64,000 nucleotides of DNA, taken from contig NZ_CP087134.1 in assembly GCF_020911925.1 (NCBI RefSeq), positions 1,736,001 to 1,800,000 of the forward strand, in the 5' to 3' direction. The stretch comes from Flavobacterium cupriresistens. Lineage in GTDB: Bacteria > Bacteroidota > Bacteroidia > Flavobacteriales > Flavobacteriaceae. Within the stretch, counting starts at the first letter, position 1; every line of letters begins with the position of its first letter. Shown here piece after piece: positions 53,684 to 62,820 of the stretch. The notes below the pieces were generated by a model that searched no databases, was not told the DNA's origin, and was given only the letters and a program-made list of their open reading frames with translations. The position numbers and the translations under genes are program-made.

Positions 53684-54358
53684 ATGAATATTTTAATTGT
53701 TGAGGATAATAAAGAACTTGCCGTAGAGGTCTATGATTTTTTATGCAATGGCGGTTATGTCTGTAAAGTGGTTCATAATTGTGCGGATGCATTAGAGGAA
53801 ATCGGCTGTAATGAGTACGATGCCATGCTGTTAGATCTTGGTTTGCCGGACGGAGATGGCTTCGAAATTCTGACAGCGGTGCGCAAAACAAAATCCAAAA
53901 TGGCAGTTATTGTCATTACGGCTCGTGGAGAATTAGACGACAGAATAAATGGTTTGCATTTGGGTGCCGATGATTATCTGACCAAACCTTTTGCTTTAAC
54001 AGAACTGAGTGCACGTCTTTATGCGGTGATCAGGAGAATGCATGGTTTTACTTTAAACGATTTAGTAGTGCATGGTTTTTCACTGCAATTGCAGGATTAT
54101 AAAGTAAGTTATGACGCTATCCCGATCAATCTGACCAAAAAAGAATTTGATATTTTTCAGTATTTGGTACTGAATAAAAATCGGGTCATTACCAGATTGC
54201 AATTAACGGAGCACATTTGGGGAGATATACTGGAGGTAAATTCAGACTCGAATTTTATTGATGTCCACGTTCGAAATCTTAGAAAAAAATTAGACAAACA
54301 TACCGATATTAGCTGGTTTGAAACCGTTAGAAATGTCGGATATCGAATTAATGTTTAA
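53684..54358 (+). CDS. OmpR-family response regulator
   Basis: A 224-residue regulator. The receiver domain (1-120) has acidic E7 and D8, the phospho-acceptor D51 in MLLDLGLPDGDG, T79 and K101 in YLTKPF. The winged helix (about 130-224) has TKKEFDIFQYLVLNKNRVIT and the DNA-recognition region NFIDVHVRNLRKKL. It is followed 12 bp later by its histidine kinase. The flanking small exported proteins are natural candidate targets. Confidence 0.95.
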   Translation: MNILIVEDNKELAVEVYDFLCNGGYVCKVVHNCADALEEIGCNEYDAMLLDLGLPDGDGFEILTAVRKTKSKMAVIVITARGELDDRINGLHLGADDYLTKPFALTELSARLYAVIRRMHGFTLNDLVVHGFSLQLQDYKVSYDAIPINLTKKEFDIFQYLVLNKNRVITRLQLTEHIWGDILEVNSDSNFIDVHVRNLRKKLDKHTDISWFETVRNVGYRINV

Positions 54359-54370
54359 AAAGTAACGACT

Positions 54371-55708
54371 TTGAAAATAAAACACCAATTGGCTATTTTT
54401 AACGCACTGTCAAGATTATTGCTGATCTTTATTTTGTGGTTAATGTTGCCTATTTTGGTCGAGAAAGTAGTTTATAGGCACATCAACAATAGTTTAGTCG
54501 AAAAGGAGAAAAAATTCCTGGATCATTTGGACAAGGAAGAAATCAACAATTTTATCCAGAATACGGGCGATACCGCAGATACGTATTCGCAGTTTTCAAC
54601 TTTGCACAGCGAATTTCTGGTGCTTTCAAGAACCACAACGAAATCCCATCAAAAGAAAACGACTTTCAGTAATGCTTACAGGGTGATCGAAGGCGAAGAA
54701 AATGAATATCGAATTCTACAGCATCATTTTACCTATGCCAATGAAAATTATAAACTGGAGATTGGAAGCAGTCTTGCCGAAATAAAAGACCTTACTTTTA
54801 TCATCCGGTTCTTTATTATTATTGTGTTTGTGATCATTCTTTTAATTACTTTTTTAGCAGATACTTTTTTTATTGAATATTTATTGAAGCCTTTTTATAA
54901 AATTATCGATACCAAAATCAGGCGGGTCAATGAACCCGAAGCTTTTGATCATACACCGATAAAAGCAACATCGCGTGATTTCAGAGAACTTGATTTTGTT
55001 CTGAATCAAATGATGGATCGTATTGCGGAACTTTTTAAAAAAGAAAAACAATTTATTTCTAATGTTTCCCACGAGTTACTTACGCCCATTGCACTGCTCA
55101 AAAATAAGTTCGAAAACCTGTTGCAAAATGAGTCCTTAGATGATCTGGCGGTTGATAAAATTGCGGGTTCGCTCAGAACTTTAGATATGCTCAAAAAGAT
55201 CATCAATAATCTGTTGCTGATTTCCCGAATAGAAAACAATCAGTATGCAACAGACGAAGCAATTCATTTTGGTGAAATTGTAAATGATATGCAGGAAGAT
55301 CTTCAAGACAGAATTGAAGACAAAGAGATTCATTTTTCGAATGAAATGCAGCATGATTTTAGTTTTAAAGGAAATAAAACCCTGATTCATATTCTGATCT
55401 ACAATTTAATAACGAACGCAATTAAATACAATAAAGAAAAAGGAGAAATCATTGTTTCCGACGGATTCTTGAACGGGCAGTATTTTATCTCCATCAAAGA
55501 TTCCGGCATTGGTATGGATGCCTCTCAGATTGAAAAAGTATTTAACAGATTTACCCGAATCAGTTCAGATCAGGATGGGCAAGGGTTGGGGCTTGCTATT
55601 GCAAAAAGTATTGCTTCTTTTCATCATATAGAAATCGGTGTTGTTTCAGAAATTAATGCCGGAACAACTTTTAAACTTTTACTGCCTGAGACTGCAAAAC
55701 TTAATTAA
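54371..55708 (+). CDS. Sensor histidine kinase partner
   Basis: A 445-residue membrane kinase. Helices at about 10-32 and 143-166 enclose a periplasmic sensor of about 110 residues. H234 lies in NVSHELLTPIALL, then NLITNAIKYN (N), DSGIGMD (G1), and GQGLGLAIAKS (G2). The only start in frame near the regulator is TTG at 54371 (MKIKHQLA after initiation). The stimulus is unknown; it pairs with the response regulator at 53684-54358. Confidence 0.93.
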   Translation: MKIKHQLAIFNALSRLLLIFILWLMLPILVEKVVYRHINNSLVEKEKKFLDHLDKEEINNFIQNTGDTADTYSQFSTLHSEFLVLSRTTTKSHQKKTTFSNAYRVIEGEENEYRILQHHFTYANENYKLEIGSSLAEIKDLTFIIRFFIIIVFVIILLITFLADTFFIEYLLKPFYKIIDTKIRRVNEPEAFDHTPIKATSRDFRELDFVLNQMMDRIAELFKKEKQFISNVSHELLTPIALLKNKFENLLQNESLDDLAVDKIAGSLRTLDMLKKIINNLLLISRIENNQYATDEAIHFGEIVNDMQEDLQDRIEDKEIHFSNEMQHDFSFKGNKTLIHILIYNLITNAIKYNKEKGEIIVSDGFLNGQYFISIKDSGIGMDASQIEKVFNRFTRISSDQDGQGLGLAIAKSIASFHHIEIGVVSEINAGTTFKLLLPETAKLN

Positions 55709-55762
55709 AAGTTAATTTTTTTTAACACTACAAATCTTCATTTAAACTTCATTTAGTGATTA

Positions 55763-55770
55763 TATCTTTG
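55763..55770 (+). promoter_or_regulatory. -7 promoter element for small protein copy 2
   Basis: TATCTTTG matches TAnnTTTG, 44 bp before the start at 55814. No clear TTG occurs at the -33 distance; an activator (perhaps the adjacent response regulator) could help. That last point is inference. Confidence 0.5.
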
Positions 55771-55813
55771 GTCTATAAATAATCAAATAATAATAATCTA
55801 TAAATTTAAAGTC

Positions 55814-55999
55814 ATGAGAAAATTAGCAATTTTAGCAGTAGCAGTTTTAGGAACAGTAGGAATGGTAAACGCTCAAACAACCCCAGCTCAAACAGCTCCG
55901 GTAAAAGAAGCAAAAGCGCCTAAAAAAGACAAAAAAGCAGATAAAAAAGCGAAAAAAACAGAAGCTAAACCAGCAGCGTCTAAAACAGAAATGAAATAA
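55814..55999 (+). CDS. Small exported lysine/alanine-rich protein (copy 2)
   Basis: A 61-residue protein: signal peptide MRKLAILAVAVLGTVGMVNA, then TTPAQTAPVKEAKAPKK and a run of KK/AD repeats ending KPAASKTEMK. The mature part has about one-third Lys. It starts 105 bp after the histidine kinase gene and ends near a terminator like that of copy 1 (53292-53507). It may be a target of the two-component system; role unknown. Confidence 0.78.
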   Translation: MRKLAILAVAVLGTVGMVNAQTTPAQTAPVKEAKAPKKDKKADKKAKKTEAKPAASKTEMK

Positions 56000-56080
56000 T
56001 AATAAGTCGTTTTTATTGTAATTTCATGGCTTTTGGTTTGGTTTGTGAAATGGTTAATAGGGATAAATTTTAAGTAGATT

Positions 56081-56112
56081 AAAAGGCTGGCAAAGAAATT
56101 TGTCGGCCTTTT
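56081..56112 (+). terminator. Terminator-like hairpin after small protein copy 2
   Basis: AAAAGGCTGG and TCGGCCTTTT pair (with G-U) around CAAAGAAATTTG. Layout and loop match the hairpin at 53572-53608, so the duplicated unit covered gene and terminator. Confidence 0.7.
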
Positions 56113-56193
56113 GATTTATATTTGAGTTAAATTTTTGATAATAAAAAGCAATAAAAAATCCATTCTTTGTTACTTTGCTTAGAACTATAACTA

Positions 56194-57429
56194 ATGATCA
56201 TTCGTTTTGTAATTCTTTGCGCTCTTTTTTTATTTATTGAGTTCTATTCTTACCAAGCCATCCGTACTTTAATTAAATTAAGATGGGTTTTGGTTAGTTA
56301 TCAAATTATAAGTTTACTGCTTTTAATTTTTATCATTTACTCTTTTTCGCAGGTAGATCGTTCCGTTGGACAAACGAAGCAATTCATGTTTACAACAGGC
56401 CTGATGTTGTTGATTTATGTGCCTAAAATTGTAATTACGTTGGTTTTATTAGGAGAAGACGTTTTTAGATTAGGTGCAGGAGCTGTTAATTATTTTGTGG
56501 AAAATTCAAATGAGACAAATATTCTTCCCTCGAGGCGGAAATTCATCAGTCAGATTGGTTTAGGGTTGGCAGCAGTTCCTTTTCTGTCTTTGATTTATGG
56601 AATTTTCGAAGGAAAGTATAATTATAAAGTAATCAAACAGACCATCTTTTTTCCGGATCTTCCGGAGGCTTTTGATGGTTTTAAGATCACTCAGATTTCA
56701 GATGTACACAGCGGAAGTTTTGACAATCCTGAGAAAATCAGCTATGCGGTTGATCTGATCAATGAGCAAGAAGCAGATATGATTTTGTTTACAGGCGATA
56801 TTGTGAACACCCATGCAACAGAAATGCATCCCTGGCTGGAGACTTTTAATAAAATAAAAAGTTACAAATACGGGAAATTTTCGGTTTTAGGAAATCATGA
56901 TTACGGGGAGTACGTGACTTGGCCTTCTGAAAAAGAAAAGGACGAGAATTTTCATGCGATAAAAGAATTATACAACCAGATCGGATTTAAACTTTTGCTG
57001 AATGAGCACACTTTTATTCAGAAAGGGGACGATAGGATCGCTTTAGTTGGTGTTGAGAATTGGGGAAAGAATTTTAAAAAAGCAGGCGATTTGAACAAAG
57101 CTTCACAGCACGTAGATCAAAACGATTTTAAAGTCCTGATGAGTCATGATCCAAGCCATTGGGAATATGAAATAAAGAATCATCCGAAAAACTTTCATTT
57201 AACACTGTCAGGTCATACACATGGCATGCAGTTTGGTATTGAAATACCGGGATATTTTAAATGGAGTTTAGCACAGTACATTTATAAACAATGGGCTGGC
57301 TTATATGAAGAGGTAGGCAGGTATGTTTATGTGAACCGCGGTTTTGGTTTTCACGCTTATCCCGGAAGAGTGGGTATCATGCCGGAAATAACGGTCATTG
57401 AACTAAAAAAAGGTAACAATGTCGCTTAG
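56194..57429 (+). CDS. Membrane-anchored metallophosphoesterase (YkuE-like)
   Basis: A 411-residue protein. Three helices lie in 1-95 and a further one at about 119-136, preceded by PSRRKFISQ (twin-Arg-like). The calcineurin-type domain follows: D170 and H172 in ISDVHSG, D202 in FTGDIVN, N234-H235-D236 in LGNHDYG, H318 in MSHDP, and SGHTHGMQ (H341, H343). A two-metal phosphodiesterase; relatives act on lipid or nucleotide phosphates. It precedes the thioredoxin-like gene by 74 bp. Confidence 0.9.
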   Translation: MIIRFVILCALFLFIEFYSYQAIRTLIKLRWVLVSYQIISLLLLIFIIYSFSQVDRSVGQTKQFMFTTGLMLLIYVPKIVITLVLLGEDVFRLGAGAVNYFVENSNETNILPSRRKFISQIGLGLAAVPFLSLIYGIFEGKYNYKVIKQTIFFPDLPEAFDGFKITQISDVHSGSFDNPEKISYAVDLINEQEADMILFTGDIVNTHATEMHPWLETFNKIKSYKYGKFSVLGNHDYGEYVTWPSEKEKDENFHAIKELYNQIGFKLLLNEHTFIQKGDDRIALVGVENWGKNFKKAGDLNKASQHVDQNDFKVLMSHDPSHWEYEIKNHPKNFHLTLSGHTHGMQFGIEIPGYFKWSLAQYIYKQWAGLYEEVGRYVYVNRGFGFHAYPGRVGIMPEITVIELKKGNNVA

Positions 57430-57503
57430 TTAAGTAAAAATGCTACATTTGTAAAATATTTATCTCTTTTTAGTAGATTTAAAAAAATTAAATTTTTGGT
57501 TTT

Positions 57504-57806
57504 ATGTCAAAATTTGGAGAACTAATAAATGCTCAGGTCCCTGTGTTAATCGATTTTTACACAGATTGGAATGAATCGTCAGTTTCTATGCATCCTGTTA
57601 TTAAGGATGTTGCCGCTGCGCTTGGTGATAAGGCCAAAGTAATCAAAATTGATGTAGATAAAAATCAGGAACTGGCGGAGGCACTTCGTATAAAAGGACT
57701 TCCGACTTTGATGATCTATAAAGAAGGTCAGATGATTTGGAGGCAGTCAGGTGAGCTTGATGCAAATACTATCATTGGTATTGTGCAGGAACAATTCGAT
57801 ATGTAA
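57504..57806 (+). CDS. Thioredoxin-fold protein without active-site cysteines
   Basis: A 100-residue thioredoxin fold: VLIDFYTDWNESSVSMHPV, then VIKIDVDKNQELAEALRIKG, then the cis-Pro loop LPTLMIYKEG. The usual WCGPC is W22-N-E-S-S26, so both redox cysteines are gone and no other Cys is present. Disulfide chemistry is not possible; a binding or chaperone role is inferred. A TAnnTTTG-type box (TACATTTG, 57444-57451) lies before the gene. Confidence 0.88.
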   Translation: MSKFGELINAQVPVLIDFYTDWNESSVSMHPVIKDVAAALGDKAKVIKIDVDKNQELAEALRIKGLPTLMIYKEGQMIWRQSGELDANTIIGIVQEQFDM

Positions 57807-57829
57807 TACTACACACGGTTTGCTGTTAT

Positions 57830-58471
57830 TTAGTGAATAATATCAAACGTATATCCATTTTCTTTTAAAAAATGCAAGGTTTTAGGCAAGGCGAATTTTA
57901 AATTCGGTGAAGCCTTTATGCTGTCATGAAATACAATCACACTTCCTGACTTTACATTTTTCGTAACATTCTCCAAACATTTTTGAGGAGTAATAGAACG
58001 GTCAAAATCAGCACTCAGAACATCCCACATTACTATTTTGTAGCCTAGTTTGCGTAGAATTTTAGATTGCGCTTTTTTGATTTTCCCGTAAGGAGGACGA
58101 AAAAGCAGACGACTACCTGTTTTTTCCTGTTCTTCTAATACGTGTGCGCAATTTTTAACATTTTCGATATAATCATTCGTGTGAATTTTCCATCCGTTTA
58201 CGTGGTTCATCGTGTGATTTCCAATGGAGTGTCCTTCTGTGATCAATTTCTCAAATAGCGACAAATTTGCTTTTATGTTTTTTCCGATACAGAAAAAAGT
58301 GGCTTTGGCATCAAACTTTTTCAACTCAGATAAAACCCAATCTGTAATCTCCGGAGTAGGGCCGTCGTCAAAGGTGAGGTATATCTTCTTTTCGTTGTTG
58401 GGAATGTCCCAGCAATATTTAGAAAATACCCTTTTTATAAATGAATTTGTTTTTACCCAATAAAAGCTCAT
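57830..58471 (-). CDS. Polysaccharide deacetylase (NodB domain)
   Basis: A 213-residue carbohydrate esterase family 4 protein. TFDDGP (33-38) gives the catalytic and metal Asp, H86 and H90 in GNHTMNH are the other metal ligands, FRPPYG (124-129) is motif 3, and VIVFHDS closes the site. There is no clear signal peptide; the N-terminus is basic and partly hydrophobic. Substrate probably peptidoglycan or another N-acetyl glycan; not certain. Convergent with the thioredoxin-like gene. Confidence 0.9.
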   Translation of the reverse strand: MSFYWVKTNSFIKRVFSKYCWDIPNNEKKIYLTFDDGPTPEITDWVLSELKKFDAKATFFCIGKNIKANLSLFEKLITEGHSIGNHTMNHVNGWKIHTNDYIENVKNCAHVLEEQEKTGSRLLFRPPYGKIKKAQSKILRKLGYKIVMWDVLSADFDRSITPQKCLENVTKNVKSGSVIVFHDSIKASPNLKFALPKTLHFLKENGYTFDIIH

Positions 58472-58501
58472 CGTAAAATGATTTAGAGATATGTAAAATT
58501 A

Positions 58502-58541
58502 AAAAATGCAGTGCTATTTATCAAACAGCACTGCATTTTTT
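58502..58541. terminator. Terminator after the DUF2723 gene
   Basis: AAAATGCAGTGCT (58503-58515) pairs with AGCACTGCATTTT (58527-58539). A- and T-runs on both sides; on the minus strand it follows the stop at 58564. Confidence 0.85.
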
Positions 58542-58563
58542 TAATTGCTAAATTTTTCGTATA

Positions 58564-61500
58564 TTATTCTTTTTCTCTTCCAAAACGTTCGAAAACATTT
58601 ACGTAAGTGTTAAAAGTTACTTTATGTTTCTCGTAGAAAGTGATGTCGTTGTTGTTTTTCATAACCTCCAATAAGCTTCTGTAACGCTCGATATCAGTGA
58701 TAATATCAATAGCTAAGTCCGTTTGGTCAGAAGCGCTTAATGTGGCGTAATAGTTCAGATCTTCTTTGTATTTCTGTACTAGCTTATTCAGCAAATCATG
58801 TGCTTTTGCTGTTTCGCCAACTTTATAATAGCCACCGGCAAAAGGTTCAACTAACGAATAATAACCAAATTTATCGATCGGCATTTTTGTCATAGCTAAA
58901 TTAATGACTTTTTTTGCCTTGTCAATTTTGCCTTCAGCGATCAATTGGTTCATTAAACGAGATAAGTTTGTGCGGTATGTGATGCTGTTTTTTCTTGTTT
59001 CAGGATCGTGATAGATTTTGTTGCTTTCGCTATTGCCCCAATCCCATTTCATTACAATATCATACATTTTGTCAGCATCAATTTGTCCCATGTCTAATGG
59101 TCCGCCTTCTTTTGAAGCAGTATTTTTTATCGGAACTAATTTATAAACCATTCCGTCTAATTGTAAATAGTCTTTTAGCCATAAGTAATCTTCACTGTCA
59201 AAAGCACCACCACTAAAGTAGATTGGTCTTTTCCAGTTGTTATTAGCCAGGATATCCAACATCATCAAACGATTTTTGTATAACGCGCTTCCTTTGATAT
59301 CAATGTCCATATAAGGAACGATAGAATCATTGTATTTTGGATTAACGACTTTGTTTTTAATAATTAAGTCTTTATCAACGGTAACTCTGATTTTATTAGT
59401 TGGGTAAAAATGAATGGTTTGCCCGTTTTGTAAACCTACAGTTGATTTTGGATTTTTAATAAAGCTGATGAAGTCATTAATGTTCCAACGCGTTTCTATT
59501 TTTGGAATGTGAGCCACATAATCCAGTTTATCACCTACATATTCAGCATGTGTAAAAGAGATTGGTAGTGGGTCAGATTCATACGATTTGGCTTTCATTT
59601 GATCAATGTACCAATCCGTCATGAAAAGGCTTGTATTGACAATTTTTACATCTGTTCGTACGCCTTCGATTTCCTGAGCATACCATAATGGGAAAGTATC
59701 GTTGTCTCCAATTGTAAATAAAATTGCGTTCTTGTCGCAGGAAGTCAAATAAGCTTTTGCCATTGCTACAGCAGTATATTTACCTGATCTGTCATGATCA
59801 TCCCAGTTTTGAGAAGCCATTAAAACAGGAGCAGCAAGGAAAGTTGCAGCAATAATTATTGGTCCGGCGATTTTTGGAGCTATGTATTTCTGAATCGTCT
59901 CGTACAACGAATAGACTCCAAAGCCAATCCAGATGGCAAACACATAGAAGGATCCTACCAGCGCATAATCTCTTTCGCGAGGCTCAAAAGGTCTCTCGTT
60001 TAAGTAAATTTTTAATGCGATTCCGGTAAATAAGAATAAGGCCAAAAGAACGTAGAAGCTTTTAAGGTCCCTATTCGCATGATACATAAGTCCGATAAGT
60101 CCCAGGATGAAAGGCAGGAAGAAGTATGTATTTCTTCCTTTGTTGTTTAGTACATCTGTAGGTAAGTTGTCCTGAGAGCCAAGGTGGATGGAGTCAAGGG
60201 CTTTGATTCCGCTAATCCAGTTTCCGTCCAGATTGTCGTATTTCCCCTGAACGTCGTTCTGGCGTCCGGCAAAATTCCACATCAGGTATCTTCCGTACAT
60301 ATATCCGAATTGATATTCAAACATAAAAAAGAAGTTGTCAGAAGCTGTTGGTTTCTCGATAATTAAGTAATCGCCGTAGCTTTTCAGGAATTTTACATAA
60401 CCTTCGTTGTCAATTTGTTTTTGAGCATATGCTTTTCTGAATTCAGAAATCGTTTTTTCAACTTCGTTACGCAATTGAGCAGTGGCTTTGTTGTATTCCT
60501 CTTCGCTTAATTGACTGGCGTCTATGCCATATTTTGCCAAATCATCTTCGTAAGGATAATTTGGGTTTATCTTGAAGCCCGGAGGGTGTGTGAAACCAAT
60601 ATAATTCTCAATGTGTCCCGGTTCGGTACTCCACATTCTTGGCAGAATGGTTTTTTGATTGTCGTCCGTATTTTGTTCTGCGTTTTTATAGTTGTTGGTA
60701 ATGATGTATTTACCAGTTTTATAATCTCTTTCGTAGTTCGGTTTTTTGTCTAAATAAGGTGTTTTAGCGTCTAAACCTGCAAAAACTTCTGTGTATTGTG
60801 GTCCGTAGAACAACGGATTTACACCGTATTGTTCACGATTGTAGTATGCCAAAACTTCAGTGGCATCTGATGGTTTGTTTTCGTTGATTACCGTATTTGC
60901 GTTAGCACGAACCGGTAACATCATCCAGGTTGAGAATCCTATTAAAATAAACAAGATGCAAAGAATGATGGTGTTATAGAAAATCAGGCCTTTTTGTTTG
61001 GTGAATTTTAACCCAAAATAAAAGAAAGCAATTAAAAGTAAAGCAACAAAAATGGTTCCGGAGTTAAAAGGAAGTCCCATGCTGTTTACCATGAATATTT
61101 CGGTTTTACCGAAGAACGCCATGGTTAGCGGAAGGAGTAATTTGAAAATAAACAACAATACTCCAATAACTACAACATTGGCAATTAAGAAGTTCTTGAT
61201 GGTAACTTTTTCGTAATGTTTAAAATAGTATAGAAATCCTATTGACGGAATGGTTAATAAAGCCATGAAGTGGACTCCAAAAGAAAGACCAATAACAAGA
61301 GAGATAACCAATAACCATTTGTTTCCCTTAGGTTTGTCCATGTCTTGTTCCCAACGCAGGCCAAGCCAAAAAAGTAAGGCAATTAACAAAGAGGCCATTG
61401 CATAAACTTCGGCTTCAACAGCGTTAAACCAAAAGCTATCTGAAAAAGTAAAAGCCAGGGCTCCGATAAAAGAGCTTCCTAGGATAACAATTGAATTATT

Positions 61501-61845
61501 TTGATTAATTTCGGAAAAACGGGCTATGATTTTTTTCAGGATCATAGAAGAAGACCAAAACAAAAATAGAATCGTGAATGCACTGGAGAAAACAGACATC
61601 ATATTAACCATTAAGGCTACATGTTGGTTATCTGTTGCAAACATGGCAAAAAACGCACCCATCATTTGGTATAAAGGAGCTCCGGGTGGGTGACCAACTT
61701 CTAGTTTAGCTGCTGTAGCGATATATTCGCCACAATCCCAAAAGCTCATGGTAGGTTCAACAGTTAGTGTGTAGGTGATTAAAGCGATTGCAAATGCAAA
61801 CCAACCAATAATTGTATTCCATTTATTGAAATTGAATTGTGCCAT
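58564..61845 (-). CDS. DUF2723 multi-spanning membrane protein (O-mannosyltransferase-like)
   Basis: A 1093-residue protein. The first about 330 residues hold some nine helices, with TYTLTVEPTMSFWDCGEYIA and LEVGHPPGAPLYQM as the signature acidic and GHPPG loops. More helices occur near 570-680, and the last about 350 residues are a soluble region with tetratricopeptide-like helices near the end (AKKVINLAMTKMPIDKFGYYSL). The family (with animal TMEM260) is linked to protein O-mannosylation through a GT-C fold. A role in protein or envelope glycosylation is inferred. Single gene with its own terminator. Confidence 0.87.
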   Translation of the reverse strand: MAQFNFNKWNTIIGWFAFAIALITYTLTVEPTMSFWDCGEYIATAAKLEVGHPPGAPLYQMMGAFFAMFATDNQHVALMVNMMSVFSSAFTILFLFWSSSMILKKIIARFSEINQNNSIVILGSSFIGALAFTFSDSFWFNAVEAEVYAMASLLIALLFWLGLRWEQDMDKPKGNKWLLVISLVIGLSFGVHFMALLTIPSIGFLYYFKHYEKVTIKNFLIANVVVIGVLLFIFKLLLPLTMAFFGKTEIFMVNSMGLPFNSGTIFVALLLIAFFYFGLKFTKQKGLIFYNTIILCILFILIGFSTWMMLPVRANANTVINENKPSDATEVLAYYNREQYGVNPLFYGPQYTEVFAGLDAKTPYLDKKPNYERDYKTGKYIITNNYKNAEQNTDDNQKTILPRMWSTEPGHIENYIGFTHPPGFKINPNYPYEDDLAKYGIDASQLSEEEYNKATAQLRNEVEKTISEFRKAYAQKQIDNEGYVKFLKSYGDYLIIEKPTASDNFFFMFEYQFGYMYGRYLMWNFAGRQNDVQGKYDNLDGNWISGIKALDSIHLGSQDNLPTDVLNNKGRNTYFFLPFILGLIGLMYHANRDLKSFYVLLALFLFTGIALKIYLNERPFEPRERDYALVGSFYVFAIWIGFGVYSLYETIQKYIAPKIAGPIIIAATFLAAPVLMASQNWDDHDRSGKYTAVAMAKAYLTSCDKNAILFTIGDNDTFPLWYAQEIEGVRTDVKIVNTSLFMTDWYIDQMKAKSYESDPLPISFTHAEYVGDKLDYVAHIPKIETRWNINDFISFIKNPKSTVGLQNGQTIHFYPTNKIRVTVDKDLIIKNKVVNPKYNDSIVPYMDIDIKGSALYKNRLMMLDILANNNWKRPIYFSGGAFDSEDYLWLKDYLQLDGMVYKLVPIKNTASKEGGPLDMGQIDADKMYDIVMKWDWGNSESNKIYHDPETRKNSITYRTNLSRLMNQLIAEGKIDKAKKVINLAMTKMPIDKFGYYSLVEPFAGGYYKVGETAKAHDLLNKLVQKYKEDLNYYATLSASDQTDLAIDIITDIERYRSLLEVMKNNNDITFYEKHKVTFNTYVNVFERFGREKE

Positions 61846-62039
61846 ATTTAGGTGTTATAATTTTAGATGTTTTCTATCCTACAAAGAAAATGTTTTTTTG
61901 TGTAAAGAATAGAGCATTAACAAAAAAATCTAGAAAACTATTTGGTTAAAGTAATCTGTTGTTGGTGAAATACTTGCGAAAACATTAGCGGTTTTAAAGG
62001 AGAAAAAACGAAAAAAAATGAAAATTTTTGCCCAAAAAG

Positions 62040-62070
62040 TTTGTGCAAACTAAATAAAGCTCTAAATTTG
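62040..62070 (+). promoter_or_regulatory. Promoter of the first tRNA-Gln gene
   Basis: TTTG at 62040-62043 and TAAATTTG at 62063-62070 with 19 bp between: an exact Bacteroidota TTG-N19-TAnnTTTG promoter, ending 20 bp before the tRNA. Confidence 0.88.
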
Positions 62071-62090
62071 CACTCGCTTAACCGCACTGC

Positions 62091-62161
62091 TGGTCTATGG
62101 TGTAATGGTAACACAACTGTTTTTGGTGCAGTCTTTCAAGGTTCGAGTCCTTGTAGACCAA
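62091..62161 (+). tRNA. tRNA-Gln (TTG), copy 1
   Basis: 71 nt. Acceptor TGGTCTA/TAGACCA, D-arm GTGT-AATGGTAA-CAC, anticodon arm ACTGT-TTTTGGT-GCAGT with anticodon TTG, T-arm CAAGG-TTCGAGT-CCTTG. The 3' CCA is not encoded. Identical to copy 2 at 62270-62340. Confidence 0.95.
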
Positions 62162-62165
62162 CATA

Positions 62166-62195
62166 AAAGCCTCTCAATCGAGAGGCTTTTTTTAT
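62166..62195 (+). terminator. Terminator after tRNA-Gln copy 1
   Basis: AGCCTCTC and GAGAGGCT pair around AATC, then seven Ts. Confidence 0.88.
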
Positions 62196-62218
62196 GGAAT
62201 AAATTTTTTCAAAAAAAG

Positions 62219-62249
62219 TTTGTGTAAACTAAAAAAAGTTTTAAATTTG
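62219..62249 (+). promoter_or_regulatory. Promoter of the second tRNA-Gln gene
   Basis: TTTG at 62219-62222 and TAAATTTG at 62242-62249, again 19 bp apart: the same promoter as copy 1, part of the duplicated unit. Confidence 0.88.
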
Positions 62250-62269
62250 CACTCGCTTAACAGCACTGC

Positions 62270-62340
62270 TGGTCTATGGTGTAATGGTAACACAACTGTT
62301 TTTGGTGCAGTCTTTCAAGGTTCGAGTCCTTGTAGACCAA
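62270..62340 (+). tRNA. tRNA-Gln (TTG), copy 2
   Basis: 71 nt, identical in sequence to 62091-62161 and offset by 179 bp. It has its own promoter and terminator, so each copy is an independent transcription unit. Confidence 0.95.
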
Positions 62341-62345
62341 CATAA

Positions 62346-62376
62346 GAAGCCTCTCAATTTGAGAGGCTTTTTTTAT
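62346..62376 (+). terminator. Terminator after tRNA-Gln copy 2
   Basis: AAGCCTCTCAA and TTGAGAGGCTT pair with almost no loop beyond the TT turn, then a T-run. Matches the terminator of copy 1. Confidence 0.85.
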
Positions 62377-62667
62377 GCAACAAAATTTCTTGAAATTTCA
62401 AATCTCAAAATTCCAAATTCCAAATCTTTCTCAAATTCCAATTTTTGAAATTCCAAATTCCAAGTCTGGAATAGGGAGGGGATCTAGTCTGTTTTAAAAA
62501 ACGCTCCGTTTGTACGATACACGCCCAGTTTGTTCTTTCGAGGAATGAGAAATCACAATAGGAATTCGGTATAGAAAAGCACTAGTTTTTGTCGGAGTGT
62601 CAGTGTGATTTCTCTTTCCGAAAATAATATTGTACGGCAAAATTGTTTACTATTATTTTTATACGTC

Positions 62668-62700
62668 AAAGCTGACAGGTTTTTAAAACCTGTCAGCTTT
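62668..62700. repeat. Palindromic hairpin AAAGCTGACAGG, copy 1
   Basis: AAAGCTGACAGGTTTT pairs with AAAACCTGTCAGCTTT, then AGTTTTTG. The second copy is at 62946-62978 with the same downstream AGTTTTT. Confidence 0.85.
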
Positions 62701-62820
62701 AGTTTTTGAGGTGTTTGGGTCGGTTTTAATGGAGAATTTAAAACTTATCGTTTTTATTCAAAAAAAAACGCTCAAGTGAGAAGCTTTTTAGTGTTGTGTT
62801 TAAATTTAGTGGAAATCTTG

